64,000 nt of DNA from an uncultured Lachnospiraceae bacterium (lineage in GTDB: Bacteria; Bacillota; Clostridia; Lachnospirales; Lachnospiraceae). The number at the start of each line of letters is the position of its first letter. The first letter of the stretch is position 1. Below the pieces are notes generated by a model, which was not told where the DNA came from, made no database searches, and saw only the letters and a list, made by a program, of their open reading frames with translations. The stretch spans positions 1 through 64,000 of the forward strand of contig CAJUIP010000003.1 in assembly GCA_910586315.1 (NCBI GenBank), written 5' to 3'. Positions 33,556 to 41,574 of the stretch are shown one piece after another. Both the position numbers and the translations under genes were made by a program.

Positions 33556-35190
33556 TTGGATCTTAAGCTTTCCTGCTTTTTTGATGTTCTTGTTGCAGGT
33601 TCTGGTATTGCCGGACTGTCGGCCGCACGTGAAGCCGCCGCTTCCGGCTGCCGGACTGCGGTTTTGTCTGGACCTCACCTTTTTTCCGGCTCCAGCTTCT
33701 ACCCCGGGACATGGGGCTTCGGTCTCGTGGGTCCGGAAGACGAAAACGACGTTGAAGATATGATTGCCACGGTCAGTCAGGTGGGATGCCAAATGGCGGA
33801 CCCTGGCCTGGTACGCACTTTTGTATCGGGAATCAATCCTGCAATTTCTCATCTGGAATCCATGGGCTGCCATCCTAAAAAAGCTGCCAAAAGTTCCGAA
33901 CGGGAATACATTCCCTGTTTTGATCATAAACACAGGAACTGGAACGGTCTGGAGGCGGACAGTCTGCGTCATACCTTTTCAAAACAGCTGAAAGAACAAA
34001 ATGTCACTATATTGGACCATTGTACCGTATTGGAATTAGTGAAAGAGAAAGGGCGTGTGTGCGGCGCCATTGTTTCCTGCAATCATGAACTTCAATACAT
34101 TGGATGCCGCGCCCTGATTCTCGCCACAGGCGGGTACGGGAGTCTGTTTTACAGCCATCTTTGTACCGACGACGTATGCGGTCTCGGTCATTTTCTTGCA
34201 TTAAAAGCCGGATGCCGTCTGGTCAATATGGAATTTATGCAGATGATGCCAGGCTATCTGTATCCGGCCAGGAATACAATTTTCAACGAAAAGACATTCC
34301 GCTTTGCGGCTTTCTGTACCTCCGGGCATACTCCCCTTTTCAGTGATGATGAAAAAGCCCTGTTGGATCTGCGGTCCACCTATGGTCCTTTCACTTCGCG
34401 GCTTCCTTCTCATGTAATTGATCTGAAACTGTATCAGGCGTCCCTGGAAGATGAGAATGGCGTTGAGGTTTCCTACGCAGAAGCGGCAAAAAACGACCCG
34501 CCGGAATTTATAAAAATATATTTTGACTGGCTTTCCTCTGAAAAGCATGTCAGTGTGAACGATATCATCCATATTGGGATGTTCTCCCATGCCGCCAACG
34601 GTGGAATCCTCATCGATGCCGACGGATTTACTGGCGTTAACGGGCTCTATGCATGCGGAGAGGTTACCGGAGGAATGCACGGGGCTGACCGCATTGGGGG
34701 ACTTTCAACGGCAAACGGGCTGGTATTTGGCCTGAGAGCCGGCCGCGCCGCTGCTTTCGCCTCACAGACTGCTGCTCCGAATCCAAAAACTACCGTTTCC
34801 GGCCCGCAGCCGGCTGCTCTTGCTTTCCCCTGCCGTGAAATCGCAGACCGGGCTTCTATTCGCTCCGAACTTCAAAAATACATGTACAGAAATGCCATGA
34901 TCATCCGAAATGAATGCGGCCTTCTGGATACAAAGGCTAAGCTGGAGCAGATGCTTTCCGATATCCATTGGTCTCCTTCCGCAGACACTGCTGCCATTAC
35001 GGATTCTTTGATTCTGGAGGGACAGCTTATGACCGCTCTCTGCATTTTAAAAGCCGCTCTTCTCCGCAGAGAAAGCCGGGGTTCCCATTACAGAAGCGAT
35101 TTTCCATCTGAAAATCCGGAAATGACATCCCCTATAGAAATCTCATTGGATCATGAAATTACGGCCGCATTTAAAAATCCGCCATTGTAA
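33556..35190 (+). CDS. FAD-dependent oxidoreductase, fumarate reductase/aspartate oxidase-like
   Basis: A 544-aa flavoprotein. The N-terminal dinucleotide fold reads DVLVAGSGIAGLSAAREAA (GxGxxG, from residue 9), followed by ALILATGGYGS, and the C-terminal FAD closure GLYACGEVTGGMHGADRIGG before residue 390, typical of the FrdA/SdhA/NadB family. The start is TTG at 33556, supported by AAGGAGGTATCGTT. About 120 helical residues follow the FAD core, as in NadB and FrdA. No iron-sulfur or membrane subunit is adjacent, so substrate and electron partner are unknown. It lies 57 nt after the ROK gene and may share its transcript. Confidence 0.82.
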   Translation: MDLKLSCFFDVLVAGSGIAGLSAAREAAASGCRTAVLSGPHLFSGSSFYPGTWGFGLVGPEDENDVEDMIATVSQVGCQMADPGLVRTFVSGINPAISHLESMGCHPKKAAKSSEREYIPCFDHKHRNWNGLEADSLRHTFSKQLKEQNVTILDHCTVLELVKEKGRVCGAIVSCNHELQYIGCRALILATGGYGSLFYSHLCTDDVCGLGHFLALKAGCRLVNMEFMQMMPGYLYPARNTIFNEKTFRFAAFCTSGHTPLFSDDEKALLDLRSTYGPFTSRLPSHVIDLKLYQASLEDENGVEVSYAEAAKNDPPEFIKIYFDWLSSEKHVSVNDIIHIGMFSHAANGGILIDADGFTGVNGLYACGEVTGGMHGADRIGGLSTANGLVFGLRAGRAAAFASQTAAPNPKTTVSGPQPAALAFPCREIADRASIRSELQKYMYRNAMIIRNECGLLDTKAKLEQMLSDIHWSPSADTAAITDSLILEGQLMTALCILKAALLRRESRGSHYRSDFPSENPEMTSPIEISLDHEITAAFKNPPL

Positions 35191-35329
35191 CGGGGAATTT
35201 CCAAAATCTATCCTTTTAGAAGTTCTTATATGCCGTCAAAGCCTTTGCAGAATTTTTCGTATGGAAGATACTCACATATACACACAAAATACTATTCACA
35301 ACGCTAAGTGCACTGTTCACCCGATTTTG

Positions 35330-35359
35330 TAGACAGGGGAGATTTTGTTGTGCTATACT
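35330..35359 (+). promoter_or_regulatory. Promoter of the LytTR regulator gene
   Basis: TAGACA at 35330-35335, 18-nt spacer and an extended -10 TGC-TATACT ending at 35359, about 41 nt before the ATG. Confidence 0.6.
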
Positions 35360-35399
35360 ATTTCCGGAAAAATTTTGGCAAAAAAGGAGGACGGACAGT

Positions 35400-36227
35400 A
35401 TGGAACTGAAACGGGAAACCATTTGTGAAAATACGCTGGAATTTATTCAGGAATACTACCGCCTGAACACGGAACCGCTGTTCTCTGTCCTTTCTGACGA
35501 CTGCTTATGGATGGGGACTGGAAATGTGCTTGCTTCCGGCGCGGCAGCAATCCGGGGATTTTTCAAGGACGGCTTTGTTATGCCCCCTTGCCATTTGGAG
35601 GAGCCGGACTTCCGCCTGGTTGAAACCGGGTGCGAGGGGCAGCTTATCGTCCTTGGACAGTATGCCCTTTATTCCGACGGGGACGCGCCGCTTATCAATG
35701 CGGTAAAGCAGCGGATTACATTCTGCTTCCGGCAGGTAAAAGGCGAATGGCGGCTTTACCATATGCACGTTTCTAACGCGTGGAGCGAGCTTGTGGGGGA
35801 GGAGGTTTTCCCCGTCCAGATCAGCACGCAGACCTACCGTTACGTCAAGAAGCTGCTGGCGGAAAGCGTGAACAAAAAATCCCACATGCTGATTATCAAG
35901 ACCGATCTTGCCAATCAGTTTTTGGATACCAACCTGATCGTCTACATACAGGCGACAGACAGGGATTGTATTCTTCATATGCTGAACGAGAGGAAACAGG
36001 TTTCGCGGACGTTGAAAGACTTACAGGGGCAGCTTCCCCCGAACTTTTACCGTATCCACAGGAGCTTTTGCGTTAACTGCGATTATGTGGCGAAGATAGA
36101 ACGCTACGCCGTGACGCTGGTAACGGGCGAGGTGCTTCCTGTCCCGAAAATGCGCTATATGCAGATACGGGAAGAACTGACCGCACGGATTGAAAAACGA
36201 ACTTTCAGAAAAGAGGAAAAAAGATGA
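35400..36227 (+). CDS. SnoaL-like domain plus LytTR DNA-binding regulator
   Basis: A 275-aa predicted transcription regulator. Residues 1-125 resemble an NTF2/SnoaL-like cone (ENTLEFIQEYYRLNTEPLFSVLSDD...WMGTG...GEWRLYHMHVSN), a common ligand-binding fold. Residues 160-262 form a LytTR DNA-binding domain with the signature YRIHRSFCVNCDYVAKIERY and PVPKMRYMQIREEL. It lacks a receiver domain, so it is not a standard two-component output. AAAGGAGGACGGACAGT precedes the ATG. Its stop overlaps the start of a 37-codon ORF (ATGA). GC content and codon use look somewhat richer than in the AT-rich downstream island, and the following kilobase looks foreign, so acquisition is possible. Confidence 0.82.
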   Translation: MELKRETICENTLEFIQEYYRLNTEPLFSVLSDDCLWMGTGNVLASGAAAIRGFFKDGFVMPPCHLEEPDFRLVETGCEGQLIVLGQYALYSDGDAPLINAVKQRITFCFRQVKGEWRLYHMHVSNAWSELVGEEVFPVQISTQTYRYVKKLLAESVNKKSHMLIIKTDLANQFLDTNLIVYIQATDRDCILHMLNERKQVSRTLKDLQGQLPPNFYRIHRSFCVNCDYVAKIERYAVTLVTGEVLPVPKMRYMQIREELTARIEKRTFRKEEKR

Positions 36228-36337
36228 GAAATGGGCTTGACATATCTGCCGCCGTAGATGGCAAAGCCGATCGGACGGTTGACAACAGCTTCACAGCGAT
36301 TGATACAAGCGGAACGGACACCCCTTTACTGATGTAA
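36224..36337 (+). CDS. 37-aa ORF translationally coupled to the LytTR gene
   Basis: Starts at the ATG of the ATGA overlap with the LytTR stop and ends with TAA at 36335-36337. The peptide begins MRNGLDISAAVDGKAD and ends TDTPLLM. It is polar and acidic with no signal peptide, membrane segment or double-glycine leader; AAAGAGGAAAAAAG upstream offers a ribosome binding site. It could be a real small protein, a peptide signal, or the 5' stub of a deleted gene. A strong terminator follows 63 nt later, which supports a two-gene transcript. Confidence 0.45.
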   Translation: MRNGLDISAAVDGKADRTVDNSFTAIDTSGTDTPLLM

Positions 36338-36399
36338 AAGCCCGCAGACCGGCATGAAAGCAGAAACAGCAGCATAAGAACAACCGCATAGCAAAAGAG

Positions 36400-36462
36400 A
36401 CAACCGCAGTCAGGGCTAAAAGGAACGGGCTAACGCCCAGCCTTGATTGCGGTTGTTTTTTT
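36400..36462 (+). terminator. Rho-independent terminator after LytTR operon
   Basis: ACAACCGCAGTCAGGGCT pairs, with two G-U pairs, with AGCCTTGATTGCGGTTGT and runs into TTTTTT; the loop contains a further GGGC/GCCC pairing. Confidence 0.85.
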
Positions 36463-36479
36463 CGTTTCAGGGTAATCAA

Positions 36480-36514
36480 GAGAGTGCAAACGGACAAGTC
36501 CGCTTTGCGCTCTC
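36480..36514. repeat. Long perfect-type hairpin
   Basis: GAGAGTGCAAA-CGGAC-AA-GTCCG-C-TTTGCGCTCTC, a 16-bp stem with one wobble pair and one bulge. It may mark the end of a foreign segment. From 36338 to 37338 there is no convincing gene; the space holds this hairpin, the LytTR terminator, an inverted repeat pair and a structured RNA candidate. Confidence 0.6.
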
Positions 36515-36681
36515 AATTTATTATGGGTGTTGCACGATAGAGGGCTTTTCCCGCTTGATTTAAGGGACTTTGTAGGCCCGATAAAAATACGGGTAATGGC
36601 TTTATACTCCGCACCCTCGAAAATGACGTTCTGTTGCGTAACACAGCAAACATCTTTAATTTAAATTCCAATACTTGTTAT

Positions 36682-36737
36682 AGAACGATCTTTTCAAAGA
36701 TTATACCCATCTGTGAAAAGATAATGGGAATCGTTCT
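36682..36737. repeat. Nested inverted repeat AGAACGAT...ATCGTTCT
   Basis: Outer arms AGAACGAT (36682-36689) and ATCGTTCT (36730-36737); inner arms CTTTTCA (36690-36696) and TGAAAAG (36714-36720). It includes one copy of the 22-bp inverted repeat that recurs at 37229-37250. Confidence 0.55.
36698..36719 (-). repeat. 22-bp inverted repeat, left copy
   Basis: AGATTATACCCATCTGTGAA (first 20 bases), whose exact reverse complement over 22 bp stands at 37229-37250. The two copies flank a segment of about 510 bp containing the structured RNA candidate. Confidence 0.75.
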
Positions 36738-36873
36738 GAACTCCCTACAGATAATATCGGCTCTATTTTACACTATTTAAGTAATGTTGGCAACAGATTG
36801 AGAAAAATTTTAATATTTTGGAACGATATAGTTCACAGGGCGGGGAAAGGCGGAGAGGCAATTCAAAGGACCG

Positions 36874-37099
36874 ACGAGGATACATAGGCATATCATAGTC
36901 CCCCCATGCCTGCTATCAGGCACCACCATGAATCAAAGTGCTTCCTATGAGCCTCCGGCGGATGTGCAGAAAACAGGAGTGGAAGATGCCGCTTCGCGGC
37001 CCCGTTTTCGCACGTTCAGCACCGGAGCGCTGAGCTTTCATAGTAACAGAAGGTAAAAAAGGCCATTCAGGGTCAATTTAATGGTCAAAAAATCCTCGT
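36874..37099 (+). ncRNA. Candidate structured RNA upstream of the TnpB-like gene
   Basis: Outer stem ACGAGGAT (36874-36881) / ATCCTCGT (37092-37099). Inside: hairpin TGCCTG-CTAT-CAGGCA (36907-36922); a junction closed by CTATGA (36945-36950) / TCATAG (37038-37043); within it an arm GTGC-GAAAAC / GTTTTC-GCAC (36964-36974 with 37004-37013) capped by GCCGC-TTC-GCGGC (36988-37000), and hairpin GTTCAGC / GCTGAGC (37014-37035). The number of nested stems is well above what the surrounding AT-rich DNA would give. Strand is assumed from the flanking genes. I do not recognise the family. Confidence 0.45.
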
Positions 37100-37228
37100 G
37101 CTTCTATTCTGCCATTGGATAAAATCGAAAACAAACAAGATATTCTCCAATTTCTATGGCCGTTTTTATGGTCATATTTATGGTCAGACAAGGCAAGAAA
37201 GCGATGTATTTACAAAGCTTTTTAATAA

Positions 37229-37250
37229 TTTTCACAGATGGGTATAATCT
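37229..37250 (+). repeat. 22-bp inverted repeat, right copy
   Basis: TTTTCACAGATGGGTATAAT (first 20 of 22 bases), perfect reverse complement of 36698-36719, located about 90 nt before the TnpB-like start. It contains a TATAAT at 37243-37248 that could serve as a -10 box. Confidence 0.75.
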
Positions 37251-37338
37251 GCGAAAAACAAAAACTCCATTAACGGCGGTACACCATGACTGCTACGTTT
37301 ATAACAGCCAGCAGCATAAGCGCCAAAGGGGAAGAAAA

Positions 37339-38700
37339 ATGGCGGAGAAACGGGAGGATACCTTCACAAAGACTATTTGGCAGTATACAGAGGAACTTCC
37401 CAGGGAAACCATAGAGTTTCTGCAGGGAATCGCAGCGGACTGCGGCAGGGTAAAGGCAGGAGTGTATCAAAGATATTCAGGAGTAAAGGGTCTGGGGAAA
37501 CTGTCTTCCGCTTTTGACATTATGACACAGATGCGCCACTGCGGACTCCGGGAGCAGTTAAATCTTCCTTCCGTATATTATGAGCTTGCGGTAAGGGATG
37601 CTGTCACCGACATAAAAGGAATGTGGAGTGTGCTGAAAAACAAGATCCGGACGCTTATTACGGCGAATGAAAATTTCAGTCCGGATGATCGAATGTATTT
37701 GCGGACAGTTTTGAAGCTGGATAATGTATACGCCGCGATCTTAAACCATGAGGACTATAAGGTGCCAGAAAAAGTGAAAGATCTGGAACTGGATCCGGAG
37801 CGTCTGAACAATTATCTCCGAAGGCTTACAAGGAAATACCTGAGTAAGCCGGTTACAGGCAGGTCAGATGTTTTTTGTGTCTCTCCACAAGGGTATTCCT
37901 ACAAAGACAGATGTCTGTACCTTGTTTCCAGAGAAAGGCGCAGGAGAGTAAAACTCCCGTTAAGGGACGAGAAAACCAGCAGCCGGCAGATACGCATATG
38001 TCTGAAAGAGAACTGCGCTGCCATTGCGATTCCTGTTGAGATAAAGAGGCAAAAACACAAAGAGTTTCACAATACCCTGTATATTCATCTTGGTTATCAG
38101 AACATGTGTACTTTGTCTACAGGCAGTGTTTACGGAAGTGAGCTGGGAAATCTGTCAAGTGCAAAGTCGGAACGCTTGATGAAAAAAATCAGGGAACGGA
38201 ACCATGCAAAGAGATGCTACCGCGACAGTCTGGCTCTGGGTGATGAAAAGAAGGCTTTTCATATTGCGGCAAATAACCTGGGCACTTTTAAATATGACAG
38301 TCAGAAGAAAAGAGAGAGAGCAAGAATTGAAACCTACATTAATACGGAACTCAACCGAATGTTAGAAACAGAAAAGCCGGAGAGAATCGTTATCACGAAA
38401 CCCGTAACGCGAAATAAAAAAAGGCTTCCTTCTAAAAGCGCAAACAGGAAATTCACAGAAAGTTTCAGCGGATATGTAAGAAAAAGATTAGCGGAGAAGT
38501 GCATGGTTCATTCCATTGAGCTAGTGGAGATCAGTTCGAGAGGGACCGGGGAAGTCTGTTCTAACTGCGGGGAGCCAGGAAAAAGGCTGCCGGAGGGATT
38601 TGTATGTGAAAGTTGCGGATACCGGAGTTCAATTTCACTCAATGGAGCCAGGAATATTGAACAAAAATATAAGGAAGCAGTATCCAATTCGGTTCTCTGA
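37339..38700 (+). CDS. TnpB/IS605 OrfB-like protein with apparently inactive RuvC site
   Basis: A 453-aa IS1341-type TnpB-like protein. ATG 37339 is chosen because AAAGGGGAAG lies just upstream; the open frame extends to 37156 without such a site. The N-terminal half is basic and helical (RNA/DNA-binding type). The C-terminal half has the RuvC/zinc-ribbon layout: the RuvC-I strand reads LYIHLGYQN with His250 where TnpB has Asp; the RuvC-II strand reads IVITKPV with Thr353 where Glu is expected; the zinc ribbon CSNCG...CESCGY is intact; the RuvC-III strand reads SISLNGARNI with Ser433 where Asp is expected. Thus all three metal ligands look absent, as in nuclease-dead TnpB derivatives (TldR) that act as RNA-guided repressors. 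No tnpA is present. Related Lachnospiraceae proteins may share these changes. Confidence 0.82.
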   Translation: MAEKREDTFTKTIWQYTEELPRETIEFLQGIAADCGRVKAGVYQRYSGVKGLGKLSSAFDIMTQMRHCGLREQLNLPSVYYELAVRDAVTDIKGMWSVLKNKIRTLITANENFSPDDRMYLRTVLKLDNVYAAILNHEDYKVPEKVKDLELDPERLNNYLRRLTRKYLSKPVTGRSDVFCVSPQGYSYKDRCLYLVSRERRRRVKLPLRDEKTSSRQIRICLKENCAAIAIPVEIKRQKHKEFHNTLYIHLGYQNMCTLSTGSVYGSELGNLSSAKSERLMKKIRERNHAKRCYRDSLALGDEKKAFHIAANNLGTFKYDSQKKRERARIETYINTELNRMLETEKPERIVITKPVTRNKKRLPSKSANRKFTESFSGYVRKRLAEKCMVHSIELVEISSRGTGEVCSNCGEPGKRLPEGFVCESCGYRSSISLNGARNIEQKYKEAVSNSVL

Positions 38701-38841
38701 TGATGCCAGGGTTCAAAGGGCTGAAATCCGATATCAGAACGAGAAAAGACACAATCATATATTCTTAAGAATAAATTTTTCCGACTAAAAGGGAAGGTTT
38801 CACCGTTTTTGGATCTTGGGGATGTATGTTTGAATAGAAAT

Positions 38842-39001
38842 GCCATGCCGGAATTTCATTTGAAATTTCACATGGCTGGCGGGATTCCCATGCAGACGCA
38901 GGTATCCCAACGGCATTACCCAGGCTGCCCCAGGGCGGCTTTCCGATATGCCAGGACCGCGGCCTACGCGGAGCGAAGCGGGTTTCTATTTTGGAAACCG
39001 C
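38842..39001 (+). ncRNA. Candidate structured RNA downstream of the TnpB-like gene
   Basis: Successive stems: GCCATG...AATTTCATTTGAAATT...CATGGC (38842-38876), GGGAT...ATCCC (38880-38907 area) and GCGG-GTTTC-TATTTTG-GAAAC-CGC (38978-39001). TnpB guide (omega/re) RNAs lie over the 3' end of tnpB and extend downstream, so this is where one would be expected. Guide position and 3' end cannot be fixed by eye. The 376-bp gap holds no gene. Confidence 0.4.
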
Positions 39002-39076
39002 AGGCAGGAGATGCCCGGATAATTCATATGATAATAAAAAATATTTGTTCCATACTGGGACAAGGAGGCAGAAAGC

Positions 39077-40456
39077 TTGGAACGATACAGAAAAAAGGAC
39101 ATGTTAAATCTGGCTGCCACTATGATGAAAGCCAATGACTACGTACTTAGAGTCACTCGTGAGGATTCTCAAAAGCTGACGGAGATGCTGATCCAGTGTC
39201 AGGATGCCGCATTGCAGCTTGGAACCAGTCTGGAAAAATTTGGAGAGAAGTATGCTCCGATTGTGAAACTGTTAGAGAGTTACTGCGAGAATCTCTACCA
39301 GATGAGCATTCACTTATCAGATGAAACGATATGCTGCAGATTGTCAGAAAAAATCAGAGAACAGCTCACAGATTTTCAGAATCGTATTCAAGATGAAATG
39401 CCGGATGACAGAAAAGAAGTTGTATTTTTGCCCTATAAGGCTTCTATGTGGGATTCCCTGGAAAGTGTGTGGAAAGCTGCTGATGAAGACGAGAACACAG
39501 ATGCCTATGTGATTCCTATTCCATATTATGACAGAAATCCGGACGGGAGTTTTGGGGAGGAACATTATGAAGGCGATCAATACCCGGAGTATGTGCCAAT
39601 TACCCACTATAACGAGTATGATTTTCAGTGGCGCAGGCCGGATGTGATTTATATACATAATCCTTATGACAATAATAATTATGTCACCAGCGTACATCCG
39701 TTTTTTTACTCGGAAAATTTGAAGAGATTTACAGAGCAGTTAGTCTATATTCCTTATTTTATATTAGGAGAGATTGATCCGGAAAACCAGGCTGCGGTAG
39801 AAAAGATGAAGCATTTTTGCACAACGCCGGGGGTTCTTCATGCAGATAAGGTTATCGTGCAGTCAGAGAATATGAAAAAAATTTATGTGAACGTCCTGAC
39901 GGATTTTATGAAGGAGCAGTCGGGGAAAGATACCAGAGAGTATTGGGAAAAGAAAATCCTGGGGCTTGGTTCGCCAAAGATAGATAAAGTAATGACTGTC
40001 AGGAAAGAAGACATGACAGTGCCAGAAGAGTGGTTAAAGATCATTGAAAAAGATGATGGGAGCTGGAAAAAGATTGTTTTTTACAATACCAGTGTGCAGG
40101 CGTTGCTGGAGCATGATGAAAAGATGAATAGAAAGATCAAAGATGTGCTGCAGGTATTTAAGAAACATCAGGAGGAAATTGCATTGCTTTGGAGGCCTCA
40201 TCCATTGATAGAGGCAACCCTTAAATCCATGAGACCGGGGCTGTGGGAAGAGTACAAAAAAATTGTGGATACGTACCGGGCGGAAGGTTGGGGGATTTAT
40301 GACGATACGGCGGATATTGATCGGGCCATTGCTCTGAGCGATGCTTATTATGGGGATAAGAGTTCTATTGTGCAATTGTATAGAAATGTAGAAAAACCAG
40401 TAATGATACAAAGGATAGAAGGAGTAGATAAAGATTCCTATAATATGAGAATTTAA
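39077..40456 (+). CDS. CDP-glycerol glycerophosphotransferase-like glycosyltransferase
   Basis: A 459-aa cytoplasmic protein. Residues 1-110 are a helical N-terminal region; the rest is a GT-B-like fold resembling the CDP-glycerol:poly(glycerophosphate) transferase family (VVFLPYKASMWDSLESVW; IVFYNTSVQALLEHD; IALLWRPHPLIEATL; DAYYGDKSSIVQLY near the C-terminus). The start is TTG at 39077, supported by AAGGAGGCAGAAAGC. It is the first gene of the 15-kb glycan operon and lies 21 nt before the next. Transfer of a glycerol- or ribitol-phosphate-like unit is possible, but donor and acceptor are unknown. Confidence 0.78.
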   Translation: MERYRKKDMLNLAATMMKANDYVLRVTREDSQKLTEMLIQCQDAALQLGTSLEKFGEKYAPIVKLLESYCENLYQMSIHLSDETICCRLSEKIREQLTDFQNRIQDEMPDDRKEVVFLPYKASMWDSLESVWKAADEDENTDAYVIPIPYYDRNPDGSFGEEHYEGDQYPEYVPITHYNEYDFQWRRPDVIYIHNPYDNNNYVTSVHPFFYSENLKRFTEQLVYIPYFILGEIDPENQAAVEKMKHFCTTPGVLHADKVIVQSENMKKIYVNVLTDFMKEQSGKDTREYWEKKILGLGSPKIDKVMTVRKEDMTVPEEWLKIIEKDDGSWKKIVFYNTSVQALLEHDEKMNRKIKDVLQVFKKHQEEIALLWRPHPLIEATLKSMRPGLWEEYKKIVDTYRAEGWGIYDDTADIDRAIALSDAYYGDKSSIVQLYRNVEKPVMIQRIEGVDKDSYNMRI

Positions 40457-40477
40457 TATAATCACAGGAGGCTAATC

Positions 40478-41551
40478 ATGGTTCAAACAGAGTTAGTTTA
40501 TAGGCAAACCCATGGTTTGACGCCATTTTCATATACAGTAGTAAATAATGTCTGGTTATATTTCTTTGATGAGCATATGCCAGCTCTATTTCGGTATAAT
40601 ATGGAAACAGAGATATGCGAATGCATTGCTGTTTTTGATAAAAATTGTATGAAATCAAATTTTTATAAGATGTTTGCTTGGGGAGATGATTTATGGATAT
40701 TACCTCTTTTCAAAGATAAAATAGTTTGTTTTAACGTCCAGACTCAAGATGTTACATATTATGAAATTTCGGAAAGAATTGAAGAAGAAAACATGCCATT
40801 TGTAGATATGTATTTTTTTGAAAAGAAGGGATATATTATTCCCCATGGAAAAAATAGATATTTGCTAGAGATAGATTTGACAAGCCATAAAATAGAATTA
40901 TTGGAAGCAGATAAAAAAATTAAGCAGGTTTTTTTTGAAGGGGCAGTGGAAATTAATAATAAGATATACTTAGAAGATAGTTTGAATAATACGTTTGTTG
41001 TATATGATAATAATTTTACAAGAGTAATTAATGTAAAGGGTTATCCATTAAGAAATAAGTTTCCAAAGAGAGTGGAAAACAAAATATATCTCTTCCCAAT
41101 ACATATAAGTGGAGATGAAGAAGTATTAATTTATGATATTGATACGAATGAATTTACAAAAAAAGACTATCCGATAAAGGAGCTTCCACATGGAGAGGTT
41201 TGTATAACTGAGACATTAGGAAAAGAAATTTGGATTTTGGCAAATAAAAAGAAGCGAATCTATCGATTGGATTCAAGCTTAGAAATAATATCGGATATCT
41301 CAATTGTAAATTTTAATAAGAATGAAAAGATAGTATATATTTCAGGCAGGACGTTTGCTAACTGTTCTTTTTGGAATGGGAATGCAGGAACCCCTCTCAT
41401 ACAGATAAAGGACGGGACGGTTCAGCTATTGGATATTAAAAAAGATATTCTGGAGATATATATAGAAATAGTTAAGAAGTTAAAAACTGGTAAGAGGGAA
41501 ATGGAAAAAAATGATATAGGAAAATTAATTTATAACAATACAATTTCTTAA
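40478..41551 (+). CDS. Beta-propeller-like hypothetical protein of the glycan operon
   Basis: A 357-aa AT-rich gene. The protein shows a repeating beta pattern with tryptophan/tyrosine-rich blades (NNVWLYFFDEHMPALFRYN; GDDLWILPLFKDKIVCFN; GKEIWILANKKKRIYRLD), suggesting a six- or seven-bladed propeller. No signal peptide, no catalytic motif recognised. Such proteins recur in Lachnospiraceae polysaccharide loci, function unknown. CAGGAGGCTAATC precedes the ATG. Base composition is distinctly more A+T-rich than the preceding gene, the start of an AT-rich island that runs to about 43.9 kb. Confidence 0.65.
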   Translation: MVQTELVYRQTHGLTPFSYTVVNNVWLYFFDEHMPALFRYNMETEICECIAVFDKNCMKSNFYKMFAWGDDLWILPLFKDKIVCFNVQTQDVTYYEISERIEEENMPFVDMYFFEKKGYIIPHGKNRYLLEIDLTSHKIELLEADKKIKQVFFEGAVEINNKIYLEDSLNNTFVVYDNNFTRVINVKGYPLRNKFPKRVENKIYLFPIHISGDEEVLIYDIDTNEFTKKDYPIKELPHGEVCITETLGKEIWILANKKKRIYRLDSSLEIISDISIVNFNKNEKIVYISGRTFANCSFWNGNAGTPLIQIKDGTVQLLDIKKDILEIYIEIVKKLKTGKREMEKNDIGKLIYNNTIS

Positions 41552-41574
41552 AAATAATATAGGGAGAAAATATA

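Noticed and set aside
36598..36777. Open frame through ENDVLLRNTANIFNLN...
   Set aside because: AT-rich, no start signal, and it runs through inverted repeats; not supported as a gene.
37156..37338. 61-residue N-terminal extension of the TnpB-like protein
   Set aside because: No ribosome binding site at 37156, it runs through the 22-bp repeat, and a good site precedes the ATG at 37339.
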